Assembly: GCA_014192425.1 (NCBI GenBank)
Contig: BJHK01000006.1
Coordinates: forward strand, 124,001 to 188,000
Direction of reading: 5' to 3'
Source of the DNA: Planctomycetia bacterium
Lineage (GTDB): Bacteria; Planctomycetota; Planctomycetia; Pirellulales; UBA1268
DNA length: 64,000 bases
Under the pieces are notes generated by a model that saw nothing but the letters and a program-made list of their open reading frames with translations, did not search any database and had not been told where the DNA came from. Positions 1 through 9,036 of this stretch are shown here, piece by piece. The position numbers and the translations under genes were made by a program. Within the stretch, counting starts at the first letter, position 1. Every line of letters starts with the position of its first letter.

Positions 1-182
1 TCGTGGACCGTGCCGCCGCGCCACGAGTGGTCCCAGGCGACGTCGAAGCCGATCGTCGTCGCCGTGCCATCCCGCGGCGTGGCCACGACGTTGGTGATCG
101 AGAGGCCATCGGCAGCAGCGCGGGCGGCCAGCGATCCGAGGAGCAGTGCCACGAGCGGCCGCACCACGCACCGGGTTGCCAT
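1..182 (-). CDS. Secreted FGE-like paralog, N-terminal fragment
   Basis: An open frame starts at ATG 182 on the minus strand and runs off the left edge, giving 60 residues. It begins with a signal peptide (MATRCVVRPLVALLLGSLAA, then RAAADG) and continues ISITNV-like into a FDVAWDHSW motif. The same layout, signal peptide then I-x-V-T-N-V and FDLAWDHSW, opens the divergent gene at 320, so the two are paralogs transcribed away from a shared 137-bp region. By analogy the rest of this gene, outside the window, probably holds an FGE-sulfatase (SUMF1-like) fold. The function is unknown; the resemblance to the neighbour is seen directly, the fold of the missing part is inferred. Confidence 0.75.
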   Translation of the reverse strand, partial: MATRCVVRPLVALLLGSLAARAAADGLSITNVVATPRDGTATTIGFDVAWDHSWRGGTVH

Positions 183-319
183 GTGAAGCCGTAGCCCCAA
201 GTGAATCACGTTCATGGCATGCTCCCCGACCCGTGCCTTGTCGCACCGTGGGTCCCCGAAGTATAACTTCTCGCGGCCGCGGGGTGGAAATCGTCCCTTC
301 TCGGTGGAGTTCGTCGCGC

Positions 320-2122
320 ATGCAAGTGCCAGCATTCTCCCCACGAGCCGGACACGACTGGCGATTCCCCGCGGCGCTCGCCTGGGCAGCGGCATGCCTC
401 GTGCTCACGCCGGGACCGCTCGTCGCCGACGACCATGCGGCGGAACGGTTTCGCGGCGCCGGGCGGGCGGACCCGATCCGGGTCACCAACGTGCGACGCA
501 CGGCCGGGCCCGGTGCGGGGCAGAGCACGATCACGTTCGACCTCGCCTGGGATCATTCCTGGCGGGCCTCGTGGGAGGTCGGCGAAAAAGAGCATGGTGG
601 ACCTGGCGGCCCGCGGCTGGAGAACTGGGACGCGGCCTGGGTGTTCGCGAAGTTCCTGGCGCCGGGATCGGATCGCCACGCCCATGCCATGCTCTCCGCC
701 AGGGCGGCGGACCATCGCGTGCCGACGGGAGCGGCGATCGACGTGGGCCGCACGGACGACGGCACGGCGGGGGTCGGCGTGTTCGTGTATCGCGCCGTCG
801 CGGGGCAGGGCCCCAACGACTTCAAGGGGGTGACGCTGCGTTGGGTGCACGGCGCCGACCTGCCCGCCGACGCCGACCTGCGGGTGTTCGCCGTGCAGAT
901 GGTCCGCGTGCCCGAGGGCGGTTTCTGGGCCGGGGACGGATCGACCGATTTCGTGCGCGGGCAGTTTTCGTCTGGCACGTCCACCGCCCCGGTGCGCATC
1001 GCGAGCGAGGCGCCGATGACGCTCGGTGGCGAGGCTCCGGGCGTGCTGAACAACCGCGACGGTGCCGGCATGAACCTGAGCCACACCGATGACTTCAGCA
1101 GCGACGTGCCCGTGTCGCTGGCGGCGGCGTTTCCCAAGGGCTACGGCGGGTTCTACTGCATGCGACAGGAGATGACCCAGCAGCAGTACGTCGATTTTCT
1201 CAACACCCTCCCCTTCGACCGCCAGGCACAGCGGACGATCCCGCAGGGCGAGAAGAAACTCGGCCCCGACGCACCGCCGGGAACCGCCGTGCTCGTCGGA
1301 GAGAAGAACGCGGGGGGGCATCGGGCCGCGGTCCGCATCGCGTCCTCCGGCACCCCGGACGTTCGGGAGGGAGTCGTGGTGGATCGCAAGACGTTCATCG
1401 CCTCTGCATCGGTGGTCAGGCGCGGCCGGCCGGCCGTCTACGCGACCGACAACCCGCACGTCGTGTGCAACGGCATCAACCACATCGACGGCATCGCCTT
1501 CGCGGCCTGGGCCGGACTGCGGCCGATGACCGAGCTCGAATACGAGAAGGCCTGCCGTGGTCCGCTGCGGCCCGTGGCGGGCGAATATGCCTGGGGCACC
1601 GCCGGGATCGCCGGCATCGATCCCGGCGGCGGAAACTACGTGCTGCAGAACGGAGGAGCGGCGGAGGAGACGGTCGTCTGGGAGGGGGCCGGCGGGGCGG
1701 ACGCGACCCATGGTAACGCTCCGTGCTCGGTGACCAACAGGAAACTTGGCGGCCCGGTGCGTGGCGGCGTGTTCGCCACCGCGACGAGCGACCGCGTGTC
1801 AGCGGGGGCTTCGTACTGGGGAATCCTCGACCTGAGCGGGAACGTCAACGAGGTCGTCGTCCCGGTTGGCGTGGTCCGGGGACGAGTCTTCGCCGGCACG
1901 CATGGCACGGGCGACGATCCGCCGTGGGGCGATCTGTTGTGCGGCATCCGTGGCGGCGGCTACGGCGATGGCGGCGGCCACTACAGGGGGTTCGGCGGCG
2001 ACGACCTGTTTCGCGTCTCGAACCGCTTCATGACGGCAACACCGGGGGTCTACAATACTGCCCGGCACTTCATGAACGGGTTTCGCGGCGTGCGCACCGC
2101 GCCGGCACGCCCCGCCGAGTAG
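320..2122 (+). CDS. Secreted formylglycine-generating-enzyme-like (SUMF1) protein
   Basis: This 600-residue exported protein has a signal peptide (WRFPAALAWAAACLVL near residues 15-30), an N-terminal domain around FDLAWDHSWRASW, and a C-terminal FGE-sulfatase-type domain from about residue 270. Recognisable family motifs are FYCMRQEMTQQQYVDFLN, GLRPMTELEYEKACRG, ILDLSGNVNEVV and the closing FMNGFRGVR. The paired cysteines of true formylglycine-generating enzymes are absent around that last motif, so it is probably a non-catalytic SUMF1 fold used for binding or scaffolding. I chose ATG 320 because GGTGGAG lies 10 bases upstream and the signal peptide follows; longer starts add an implausible Arg/Ser-rich leader. 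It is divergent from a paralog at 1-182. Confidence 0.8.
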   Translation: MQVPAFSPRAGHDWRFPAALAWAAACLVLTPGPLVADDHAAERFRGAGRADPIRVTNVRRTAGPGAGQSTITFDLAWDHSWRASWEVGEKEHGGPGGPRLENWDAAWVFAKFLAPGSDRHAHAMLSARAADHRVPTGAAIDVGRTDDGTAGVGVFVYRAVAGQGPNDFKGVTLRWVHGADLPADADLRVFAVQMVRVPEGGFWAGDGSTDFVRGQFSSGTSTAPVRIASEAPMTLGGEAPGVLNNRDGAGMNLSHTDDFSSDVPVSLAAAFPKGYGGFYCMRQEMTQQQYVDFLNTLPFDRQAQRTIPQGEKKLGPDAPPGTAVLVGEKNAGGHRAAVRIASSGTPDVREGVVVDRKTFIASASVVRRGRPAVYATDNPHVVCNGINHIDGIAFAAWAGLRPMTELEYEKACRGPLRPVAGEYAWGTAGIAGIDPGGGNYVLQNGGAAEETVVWEGAGGADATHGNAPCSVTNRKLGGPVRGGVFATATSDRVSAGASYWGILDLSGNVNEVVVPVGVVRGRVFAGTHGTGDDPPWGDLLCGIRGGGYGDGGGHYRGFGGDDLFRVSNRFMTATPGVYNTARHFMNGFRGVRTAPARPAE

Positions 2123-2208
2123 CACATGGCCCGGCAGCCCGCGGAGTGCCGTATACTTTCGAGAGCATCCCCGTGTTGACATGTCGCGAGCGTCCTTGCG
2201 AGACCTTC

Positions 2209-2231
2209 GGCCTCTCCCTTTGGGAGAGGCC
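2209..2231. repeat. REP-like hairpin, left unit
   Basis: A perfect 10-bp stem (GGCCTCTCCC paired with GGGAGAGGCC) closes on a TTT loop. Followed by GGGTGAGGGTGCTTGCG it mirrors the right-hand unit near 2455-2495, so the two bracket the 92-bp tandem repeat in inverted orientation. A related hairpin is at 25880-25900. Confidence 0.7.
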
Positions 2232-2268
2232 GGCCGTAGGCCGGGTGAGGGTGCTTGCGTTGATGCAA

Positions 2269-2452
2269 CGGAAGCACCATCATGCGGCAGGGGAGCCGGG
2301 CTGAGCGCGGCGACCGTAAGCCGGAGCCGACGCCGGGTCGGCGGCGACGGCGCGACACCCCGGAAGCACCATCATGCGGCAGGGGAGCCGGGCTGAGCGC
2401 GGCGACCGTAAGCCGGAGCCGACGCCGGGTCGGCGGCGACGGCGGGACACCC
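2269..2452. repeat. Two tandem copies of a 92-bp repeat
   Basis: Copy 1 is 2269-2360 and copy 2 is 2361-2452; both open CGGAAGCACCATCATGCGGC and close GACACCCC, with a single visible difference near the end (GGCGCGACA versus GGCGGGACA). A partial third unit (CGGCAGCACC) begins at 2453 and runs into the right REP hairpin. The near identity suggests recent duplication. No function is evident. Confidence 0.85.
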
Positions 2453-2472
2453 CGGCAGCACCCTCACCCCAG

Positions 2473-2493
2473 CCCTCTCCCAGAGAGAGAGGG
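2473..2493. repeat. REP-like hairpin, right unit
   Basis: CCCTCTC pairs with GAGAGGG around a short loop, inside CCCTCACCCCAGCCCTCTCC. This is the inverted counterpart of the hairpin at 2209-2231 and shares the CCCTCTCCC core with the hairpin at 25880-25900. Confidence 0.65.
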
Positions 2494-2580
2494 GGTGGTG
2501 ACTTCTGATTCGAGCAGAGATCACAGGAGCGTGTCACGTGAAAGCGTGAACGCCGAGAACACATCAACGTCAACAACAAC

Positions 2581-4860
2581 ATGCTCCCGCTGATGACAGT
2601 CGGCGCCTTGCCCCGCCAGCATCCGCATCGCCTGCGAGCCGGAGTCCTGCCCTGCCTGGCGGCACTGCTCGTGGGGCTGCCGGGTTTCGCGCAGGCCCCG
2701 CCCGACAAGCCCGTCGACACGTCGGCCGCCACGCCGGCTGACAGATCGGTCGAGGAACTCGCCCGCGCGGCGAAGCCGGCGATCGTCACGATCCGCTTCC
2801 GCGGCCGGCGCGGCGGCGACGAGGGGCTCGGCACCGGGTTTTTCGTCGGCGCAGGCCTCGTGGCCACGAACCTGCACGTCATCGGCGAGGCCCGGCCGAT
2901 CAGCGTCGAACTCGCCGACGGGACGCTGCATGAGGTCAGCGCCGTCGAGGCCACGGACCGCGACGGCGACCTGGCGGTCGTGCGGATCGCCGCCACGGGG
3001 CCCGCGCCGCTCCCGCTCGCCGCGGCCGACGCGATCGCCGCGGGAGCGGAGATCGTCGCCATCGGCAACCCGCACGGCCTGGAGCGGAGCGTGGTTGCCG
3101 GCCGGGTGTCGGGACTGCGGCAGATGAACGGCATCGACATGCTCCAACTCGCGATCCCGGTGGAGCCAGGCAACAGCGGTGGACCCGTCCTCGACCGGCA
3201 GGGCCGCGTGCAGGGGATCGTGTCGATGAAGTCCCTCGTCACGCCCAACCTCGGGTTCGCGGTCAGGGCGGAGCGGCTGCGCGGGCTGCTCGAGCGGCCC
3301 AATCCCGTGGTCATGGAACGCTGGCTCACGATCGGCGCCATCGATGCCGACGAGTGGACGACGGTCGGCGGCGCCCGCTGGCGGCAGCGGGCGGGACGGA
3401 TCGCCGTGGCCGGCGCGGGGGCCGGCTTCGGCGGCCGGTCGCTGTGCCTCGCCGTCGCGCCGCCCCCCGACCTTCCCTGCGACGTCGCCGTGTGGGTCAA
3501 GCTCGACGACGAGGCGGGGGCGGCGGGGCTCGTGTTCGCGTCCGACGGTGGCGACCGGCACTATGGCTTCTACCCGACGGCGGGGCGGCTGCGGCTGACA
3601 CGGTTCGACGGGCCGGACGTGCTGTCGTGGAAGATCCTCGCCGAGAAGCCGAGCCCGCACTACCGGCCCGGGGCCTGGAACCACCTCCGCGTCCACCGCA
3701 CTGCCGATGCGATCGCCTGCTTCGTGAACGACCAGCCGGTCTTCGAGTCGGCCGACCGCGGCCTCGTCGCCGGCCGCGTCGGGCTGGCGAAGTTCCGCGA
3801 CACGGATGCGGAGTTCCGCGGGTTCGCCGTGGGCCGCACGGTGCCGGCGGCGCTGCCCTCCAGGGATGTGCTCGACCGGGTCGAGGCGCTTACGGCCGGC
3901 CTGCCCGACGACGGCCCGCCGGGACGGGAGCTCGTGGGCAGGCTGCTCGCCGAGCGGGCAACCGTGGGCGAGGCGCTCGCCGCGCGGGCGGCCCTGCTCG
4001 AGCGGCAGGCCCGGCAGCTGGAGGCGCTCGCCGTGGCGGTTCACGAGCGCCGCACGCTCGACGAACTGGCCCGCGTCGTCGCCGCGGACGAGCCGCGGAT
4101 CGACCTGTTCCACGCGGCCCTGCTCGTCGCCAAGCTCGACAATCCCGAGCTCGACGTCGCGGCATCGCGCCGCGATCTCGACCGGCTCGTCGCCGACATC
4201 GCGAAGCGGTCGGCCGATGCCGATGAGACGATGAAGCTCGCCACGCTGAACCGCGTGCTCTTCGAGGAGCTCGGGTTCCATGGTAGCCGCGGGGACTATT
4301 ACAACCGGTCCAACAGCTACGTCAACGAGGTGCTCGACGACCGCGAGGGGATCCCGATCACGCTCTCGGTGGTCTACATGGAGCTCGCCCGTCGGCTCGG
4401 CCTGCGGGTCGAGGGCGTGGGGTTTCCCGGTCATTTTCTCGTCCGCTCCCTGCCGGCGGCGGGCGAGCCGCGCTGGCTCGACGTCTTCGACCGGGCCGCG
4501 GTCCGCAGCCGGGACGATCTGGCGCGGCAGCTGCGCGAGCAATCGGGCGACGAGCTCGCCGACGAGCATCTGGCGACCGTCGGCCCGAGGGCGATCCTCG
4601 TGCGCATGCTCTCGAACCTGCGCGGGATCGCGACCCGCGAGGGGAAGCAGGCCGACGTCCTGCGCTACCTCGATGCCACGCTCGCGGTCGATCCGCTGTC
4701 GGTCCGCGACCGGCTGATGCGCATGGTGACGGCCGCCCGGCTCGGCCGCCGCGAGACCGCCACGGAGGACGCCCGCTGGCTGCTCGACCGCAAGCCGGCC
4801 GGCATCGATCTGGAGGAGGTCCGCGGCCTGCTGGAGCAGGTGGAGGCGGATGCCCGCTGA
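2581..4860 (+). CDS. Trypsin-like protease fused to a SirB1/transglutaminase-like domain
   Basis: The 759-residue product has a signal peptide (residues about 20-38), then a trypsin/DegQ-type domain with His99 (TNLHVIG), Asp130 (DRDGDLAVVRI) and Ser199 (EPGNSGGPV), so the full triad is present. Residues about 255-420 look like a laminin-G/DUF1080-type beta-sandwich (WVKLDDEAGAAGLVFASDGG, YRPGAWNHLRVHRT). The C-terminal third is a SirB1-type transglutaminase-like domain (NEVLDDREGIPITLSVVYME, GFPGHFLVR) followed by TPR-like helices. No PDZ domain is seen. It is probably an envelope protease or scaffold; the combination is unusual. It converges with the acetyltransferase gene downstream, 52 bp away. 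Confidence 0.85.
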   Translation: MLPLMTVGALPRQHPHRLRAGVLPCLAALLVGLPGFAQAPPDKPVDTSAATPADRSVEELARAAKPAIVTIRFRGRRGGDEGLGTGFFVGAGLVATNLHVIGEARPISVELADGTLHEVSAVEATDRDGDLAVVRIAATGPAPLPLAAADAIAAGAEIVAIGNPHGLERSVVAGRVSGLRQMNGIDMLQLAIPVEPGNSGGPVLDRQGRVQGIVSMKSLVTPNLGFAVRAERLRGLLERPNPVVMERWLTIGAIDADEWTTVGGARWRQRAGRIAVAGAGAGFGGRSLCLAVAPPPDLPCDVAVWVKLDDEAGAAGLVFASDGGDRHYGFYPTAGRLRLTRFDGPDVLSWKILAEKPSPHYRPGAWNHLRVHRTADAIACFVNDQPVFESADRGLVAGRVGLAKFRDTDAEFRGFAVGRTVPAALPSRDVLDRVEALTAGLPDDGPPGRELVGRLLAERATVGEALAARAALLERQARQLEALAVAVHERRTLDELARVVAADEPRIDLFHAALLVAKLDNPELDVAASRRDLDRLVADIAKRSADADETMKLATLNRVLFEELGFHGSRGDYYNRSNSYVNEVLDDREGIPITLSVVYMELARRLGLRVEGVGFPGHFLVRSLPAAGEPRWLDVFDRAAVRSRDDLARQLREQSGDELADEHLATVGPRAILVRMLSNLRGIATREGKQADVLRYLDATLAVDPLSVRDRLMRMVTAARLGRRETATEDARWLLDRKPAGIDLEEVRGLLEQVEADAR

Positions 4861-4912
4861 TCGGCCTGGGCAGCGCGGGCGATCATGACCGGCCGCCGCG
4901 GTCGCGGTCGCT

Positions 4913-6580
4913 TCAGGCGGGCAGGTCGTCCCACAGCGGGCACCAGAGCGGCGTTCGTGGAAACAGCTGCCCGGCCAGCTTGACCGCCACCTGCGTCGAG
5001 GCCTCGAGCCTGCCAGCCGCGGCCGCCTCGGCCGGATCGCACTGCCCGAGGAGGAGCCGGGCGAGCTCCTCCGCGGAGAGCGTCAGGTAGCTGCGGCCGA
5101 CACGGCCGGGCTGCACCACGCCGGTGCCATCAGCGACGACGATCGAGGCCCGCAGCCCCGGCGCGTCGAGGCCGAGCTCCAGCATCTCGCGCACGCCGTC
5201 CGCGGCGACCCGGGCCGCCACCAGGGGGGCCAGCGCCGTCAGCAGGTCGAGAGGCCGCAACACCTTGGCCACGATCATCCGATCGCCGGCGTGGACGAGG
5301 CTCGTGTCGCCGGCGACGGCGGCGTGCAGCGCGTCGGCGGCGCTCGATTCGTAGGTGATCTCCTGGCGGTCGTTCTCGATCGCCTCGGCGCAGACGCGGG
5401 CGAGGATCTCGCGGTCCAGACCGGGAAACTCGGGATCGGCGGCGATCTCCAGCACCCGCGTGCCGGACTGCACGCAGTAGCCGACGATCCGGGCGGAGCT
5501 CTCCTTGAGCTCGTAGCGGTCCTGCCCCACGAGGGCCACGATGATCGAGTCGAAGGCCCCGCGGCTCACCAGCCAGCGGGCGTATGTCTCGTCGCGGTCG
5601 GCGGGGCCGGTGTACCGCAGGGCGTTCTGCCGGTAGATCCGCAGGATCGCCGGGAGCTCGACATGCCGCCACTGCCGCATCGTCACCGACTCACCGTCCC
5701 GCGGCTGCTGTTCCTCCAGCAACCGGGCGAGGATCTCGGTGGGCCGGCCCGGCGTCGCGGCGTCGCGGCCGAGCACGCTCCAGCCCAGCTCGTGGTACGA
5801 AGCCGCGATCCGCGTGCGCGAGAAGGCGACGACGGCCTGGGAGCGGCGCAGCCGCTCCTCGGCCTCCTGCACCAGCCGCTGGCCGTGACCGGCGCCGCGG
5901 CATTCGGGCAGCACCGCCAGTCGGTCGAGCACGGCGCCGCGCACCGTTGTCCCGCCGACGAGCACGTCGCGCGGCACGATCTCCAGGTGGCCGACAATGC
6001 GGCCGCCGAGCCTGGCGACGAGCCGGTTGGCCGAATCGTGCTCCGGGTGGTCCACGGCGGCGTGAAACTCGGCGCGGGTCGGGGCCGCCGGGAGCCCGGC
6101 GAGCAGGTGCAGCAGTTCGCTCTGATCGCCGGCCCGCGCCGGGGCGACCTGACAGGCCTCGAGCATCCAGGCCGGCGGCGCCGCGGCGGCCGGGAGGGGG
6201 AGCGGGAGGTGGAGGATGGCCGGTCGCCGGAGATTTGGACGCCTGCTCACCACGGTTCCGGAGGGACGAATCTCCACGGACTGGACCAGCGCCTCGTCAG
6301 CTTTCAGCGCCCGGCGCCCGTCGCCGGTCTTTGCCCCCGCTGGCCGCACGACGACGCCCGCAGGCGGCTGGGCCGTTCCGGCCGCGAGCCGGAGCGTCTT
6401 CGCCGTGCCGGTCGCCTGCTGGGGTCGCGGTTGCCGGGCGATAACGCTGCCTGGCCCGCTGCGAATCTTCAGACGCGGAGGGGACTTCCTCGTGCCGGCG
6501 GCAGCCTGGCCGCCTGACCGTCGTGGGGAGACGTCCGCCAGTTCTCGTGCCGGCTTCGGGGAACCGCTCGTCCGCCGCAT
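4913..6580 (-). CDS. Eis-like GNAT acetyltransferase with sterol-carrier-type C-terminus
   Basis: The product of about 555 residues has a disordered Arg/Pro-rich leader of some 130 residues, then a GNAT domain whose acetyl-CoA motif is visible (DRLAVLPECRGAGHGQRLVQ), a second degenerate GNAT domain, and a C-terminal part with MIVAKVLRPLDLL, which is typical of the SCP2-like domain of Eis enhanced-intracellular-survival N-acetyltransferases. Family members acetylate amines on small molecules or lysines; the substrate here is unknown. The ATG at 6580 is preferred to the upstream start because AAAGGAGG sits five bases ahead of it. It is the last gene of a minus-strand run that begins with the NIF3 gene. 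Confidence 0.75.
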   Translation of the reverse strand: MRRTSGSPKPARELADVSPRRSGGQAAAGTRKSPPRLKIRSGPGSVIARQPRPQQATGTAKTLRLAAGTAQPPAGVVVRPAGAKTGDGRRALKADEALVQSVEIRPSGTVVSRRPNLRRPAILHLPLPLPAAAAPPAWMLEACQVAPARAGDQSELLHLLAGLPAAPTRAEFHAAVDHPEHDSANRLVARLGGRIVGHLEIVPRDVLVGGTTVRGAVLDRLAVLPECRGAGHGQRLVQEAEERLRRSQAVVAFSRTRIAASYHELGWSVLGRDAATPGRPTEILARLLEEQQPRDGESVTMRQWRHVELPAILRIYRQNALRYTGPADRDETYARWLVSRGAFDSIIVALVGQDRYELKESSARIVGYCVQSGTRVLEIAADPEFPGLDREILARVCAEAIENDRQEITYESSAADALHAAVAGDTSLVHAGDRMIVAKVLRPLDLLTALAPLVAARVAADGVREMLELGLDAPGLRASIVVADGTGVVQPGRVGRSYLTLSAEELARLLLGQCDPAEAAAAGRLEASTQVAVKLAGQLFPRTPLWCPLWDDLPA

Positions 6581-6641
6581 GATGCCTCCTTTCCCTGGAG
6601 CCACGGGACTCAATCCGTTGTCGGTGAAGATATGTCGATCC

Positions 6642-8300
6642 TCAGCCGTTTTCCAGTAGCAGGAAGTTTTTCAGTGTCTTTTCCGGAAAAAAACACCAGG
6701 GGTAACCGCGTGATTCGAGCACGCTGCGGCTCCGAATCGCCGCGGTCAGGGGCCCGATGCGGTCGCGGAGCGCGGCCTGCACGTCTTGCACATGCCGCCC
6801 CAGCCGCTCATTGGCGGAGCGGATCGCACGGCAACGCCGCTGGGCGAGCGCGGGCGTCGGCACGGTCTCGATCCAACGGCGCTTCTCCACGACCAACTCG
6901 CGGACGCCGGATGCCAGCAGGTCCGCCGGCCCGAGGTGCCGCTCGGGATGGTAGGCGACGTCACGGAGGTCGCGGTGCACGGCCGCCAGATCGGCCGCCG
7001 GATCGGCGGCATCGAAGCCGGGGAACGTCCGCTCGATCGGGAGCCGCAGCGTGCCCGACACGACCGCGTGCCGCGGCGGATCGCAGCCCGTGAGCCGGCG
7101 AACGACCTCGTCGGTGATGCCGTCGTACGCCGCGCCGCCGATGCCGTGCACGAACACGTCCGCGACAACGAGGCGCGCCACGAGCGTGGTGACGAGGGCC
7201 CGCGGCCTGAGCCGCAGGGCATGCTCCTCCAGTCGCGACAGGGCGTCGACCCAGCGCGACGGCGGGATGTCCGGGGCGATCGGCAGCTCGACCCGCAGCG
7301 TCTCCAGGTCGGAGAGCAGGAGCGTGCCCGGCGTGGCGGTGTTGGCGAACACCCGGCGCCGCCGCGGGTCGTCCTTCGACCAGATCCACCAGGGGATTTC
7401 CAGCCATTCGCCGTTGGCATCGTGGCGGACGGCCAGATCGGGGAACGGCCGGCCCCGGCCGCGCACGCGGTGCCGGCGGCGATGCTCCGCCAGCGCCCCG
7501 TTGTAGGCCTCGTGCAGCCGCCGCGCGTGCGCAAGCAGCCAGCCGGTGAAGACCATCACCGTCGGCAGCTTGACCAGCTCGCTGACCGGCAGCTCCAGCG
7601 TCTCCATGCCGAACCGTTCCTCGAGCAGGTGCCGGGCCTGCGCGATGGCGAGTCCGAGCCGATGGCACTCCCGCGACCGCTCGACCGCCAGCGGCCACCA
7701 GCGCCGCAGGATCGGCTGCGATTCGAGCGGTGCCAACAGCCGGCTGGCCCGGTCGCCGAAGGCGGCGAAGCAATCGGCGTCGATGACCGGCCGCTCCTCC
7801 CAGGCCATCTCGGCGGCGCCGGCGTCGAAGGGGACCTCCTCGAGACGGGCCGCCTGCGGCGTGCCCACGGGCACGGCGACGGCGGGGTGAATGCAGCGGT
7901 CGGTGTCGACGACGAGGTTCACCGCACTGCCGCCGACGCGGCGCGCGTAGGCGTCGAGGGCCGCGTTCTTCAGCCACACGCCGGCGTGGAACAGTTCCGG
8001 CTGGTGCCCACCCATGATGATCGGTCGGGCGATCCAGTCGGCGACGTCGGCCGGCCGCTGGACGTCGCGGTAGCTGCCGGTGTATTCCGCGGCCACCGTG
8101 AGCACCTCGCGGCGCGTGGCGGCGACGAGTTCCCAGAGCCGGAGGTCGCCGATCCGCGTGTCGAACGCCGCCCGCAGCAGCCGATTGTTGTCGACGAGGG
8201 CCTCGATCGACGACGCGGCAGTGCCGGATCCGACGGGGGGATCGAGCAGCCGGCCGCCGGAGGCTTCGGGAGCCCGATGAGATCGTCTCGGAGGAGGCAT
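6642..8300 (-). CDS. Conserved protein with BshC-like N-terminal motif
   Basis: I do not firmly recognise this 552-residue soluble protein. Residues about 95-125 (IMGGHQPELFHAGVWLKNAA, then NLVVDTD) resemble the G-[QH]-Q-P-x-L-F motif and following strand of BshC, the putative cysteine-adding enzyme of bacillithiol synthesis, and the length is close to BshC (about 540). The rest has no motif I can place, so a bacillithiol role is only a suggestion. It starts 10 bp after the glycosyltransferase gene stops on the same strand, so the two are probably co-transcribed. Confidence 0.6.
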   Translation of the reverse strand: MPPPRRSHRAPEASGGRLLDPPVGSGTAASSIEALVDNNRLLRAAFDTRIGDLRLWELVAATRREVLTVAAEYTGSYRDVQRPADVADWIARPIIMGGHQPELFHAGVWLKNAALDAYARRVGGSAVNLVVDTDRCIHPAVAVPVGTPQAARLEEVPFDAGAAEMAWEERPVIDADCFAAFGDRASRLLAPLESQPILRRWWPLAVERSRECHRLGLAIAQARHLLEERFGMETLELPVSELVKLPTVMVFTGWLLAHARRLHEAYNGALAEHRRRHRVRGRGRPFPDLAVRHDANGEWLEIPWWIWSKDDPRRRRVFANTATPGTLLLSDLETLRVELPIAPDIPPSRWVDALSRLEEHALRLRPRALVTTLVARLVVADVFVHGIGGAAYDGITDEVVRRLTGCDPPRHAVVSGTLRLPIERTFPGFDAADPAADLAAVHRDLRDVAYHPERHLGPADLLASGVRELVVEKRRWIETVPTPALAQRRCRAIRSANERLGRHVQDVQAALRDRIGPLTAAIRSRSVLESRGYPWCFFPEKTLKNFLLLENG

Positions 8301-8310
8301 GGCCGCAGGT

Positions 8311-9036
8311 TCAGGACGCCGCGGCCCCGGCGGCGACGGCCGCCTCCGCGCGATCGAGCACGCCCCGATAGTAGGCCAGACGGGTCGCCGCGTCGTCCAG
8401 TGCGCCCCCGAAACTCCGCGCCAGATCGAGATACAAGAGCGGCACGGGCAGCTCCACGATCCGCAGACCGGCCGCAGCTGCCTGCACCCAGACCTCCAGC
8501 GGCATGGCGTATCCCGGCTCGGTGACGTGCAACGCGGCGAGCGCCCGACGCGAGTAGGCCTTGAACCCGCAGAAGGCGTCGCTGAGCGCCAGGCCGAGCC
8601 GGGCGTTGATCTCCGCCGTGAGCGCCTCGTTGATCCGGCGTCGGGCCAGCGGTGGCTCGCTGTCGCCGGGAAACCGGCGCAGGTAACGGCTGCCGCTGAC
8701 GATGTCGGCCCGGCCGGATGCGGCGATGAACTCGGGGATCAGCCGCGGCTGATGCTGGCCGTCGCAGTCGATCGTGACCAGGCCCGCCCAGCCGCCGGCG
8801 AGCGCCTCGCGGAACGCGCTGGCCAGCGCGGCGCCATATCCGGCGTTGGAGGCATGGCGCACCACGCGGACATCCCCGCGGTCGGCGACCCGGGCAGCGA
8901 GCAGCTCGGATGTGCCGTCGGTGGAACCGTCGTCGACGACGAGCACGTCGGGTGTGTGCCGCAGCACCTCGTCGAGCACGGCCGAGACGTGGCCGACCTC
9001 GTTGAACACCGGCAGGGCGGTGAGAAACCGATGCAT
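8311..9036 (-). CDS. Family 2 glycosyltransferase, DPM/DolP-mannosyl type
   Basis: The roughly 241-residue protein starts LTALPVFNE and contains the GT-A features VLVVDDGSTDGT, NAGYGAALASAFREAL and the metal-binding DxD region as TIDCDGQHQP. It lacks the C-terminal membrane helices of some polyprenyl-phosphate glycosyltransferases, so it is probably cytosolic and uses a nucleotide sugar to load a lipid or glycan acceptor. An upstream TTG at 9129 would add a low-complexity leader; ATG 9036 starts directly at the fold and is preferred, though no strong ribosome site is seen for either. It lies between the NIF3 gene and the BshC-like gene in one run. Confidence 0.85.
   Translation of the reverse strand: MHRFLTALPVFNEVGHVSAVLDEVLRHTPDVLVVDDGSTDGTSELLAARVADRGDVRVVRHASNAGYGAALASAFREALAGGWAGLVTIDCDGQHQPRLIPEFIAASGRADIVSGSRYLRRFPGDSEPPLARRRINEALTAEINARLGLALSDAFCGFKAYSRRALAALHVTEPGYAMPLEVWVQAAAAGLRIVELPVPLLYLDLARSFGGALDDAATRLAYYRGVLDRAEAAVAAGAAAS

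Larger units (their letters stand above)
2123..2580. other. Intergenic region with REP-like elements and tandem repeat
   Basis: No gene is supported here. The interval holds two GC-rich hairpins of the same family bracketing two tandem copies of a 92-bp unit, described in separate entries. Short open frames through the repeats have the same sequence in each unit and no ribosome-binding site. Confidence 0.7.

Noticed and set aside
212-1711. Long minus-strand open frame opposite the FGE-like gene
   Set aside because: Shadow of the real gene: in DNA of this GC content opposite-frame stop codons are rare; the translation is Arg/Pro/His-rich with no family motif.
2521-4569. 682-codon minus-strand frame opposite the protease gene
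   Set aside because: The plus strand shows a full protease triad and SirB1 motifs; the minus translation has no motif and an atypical composition.
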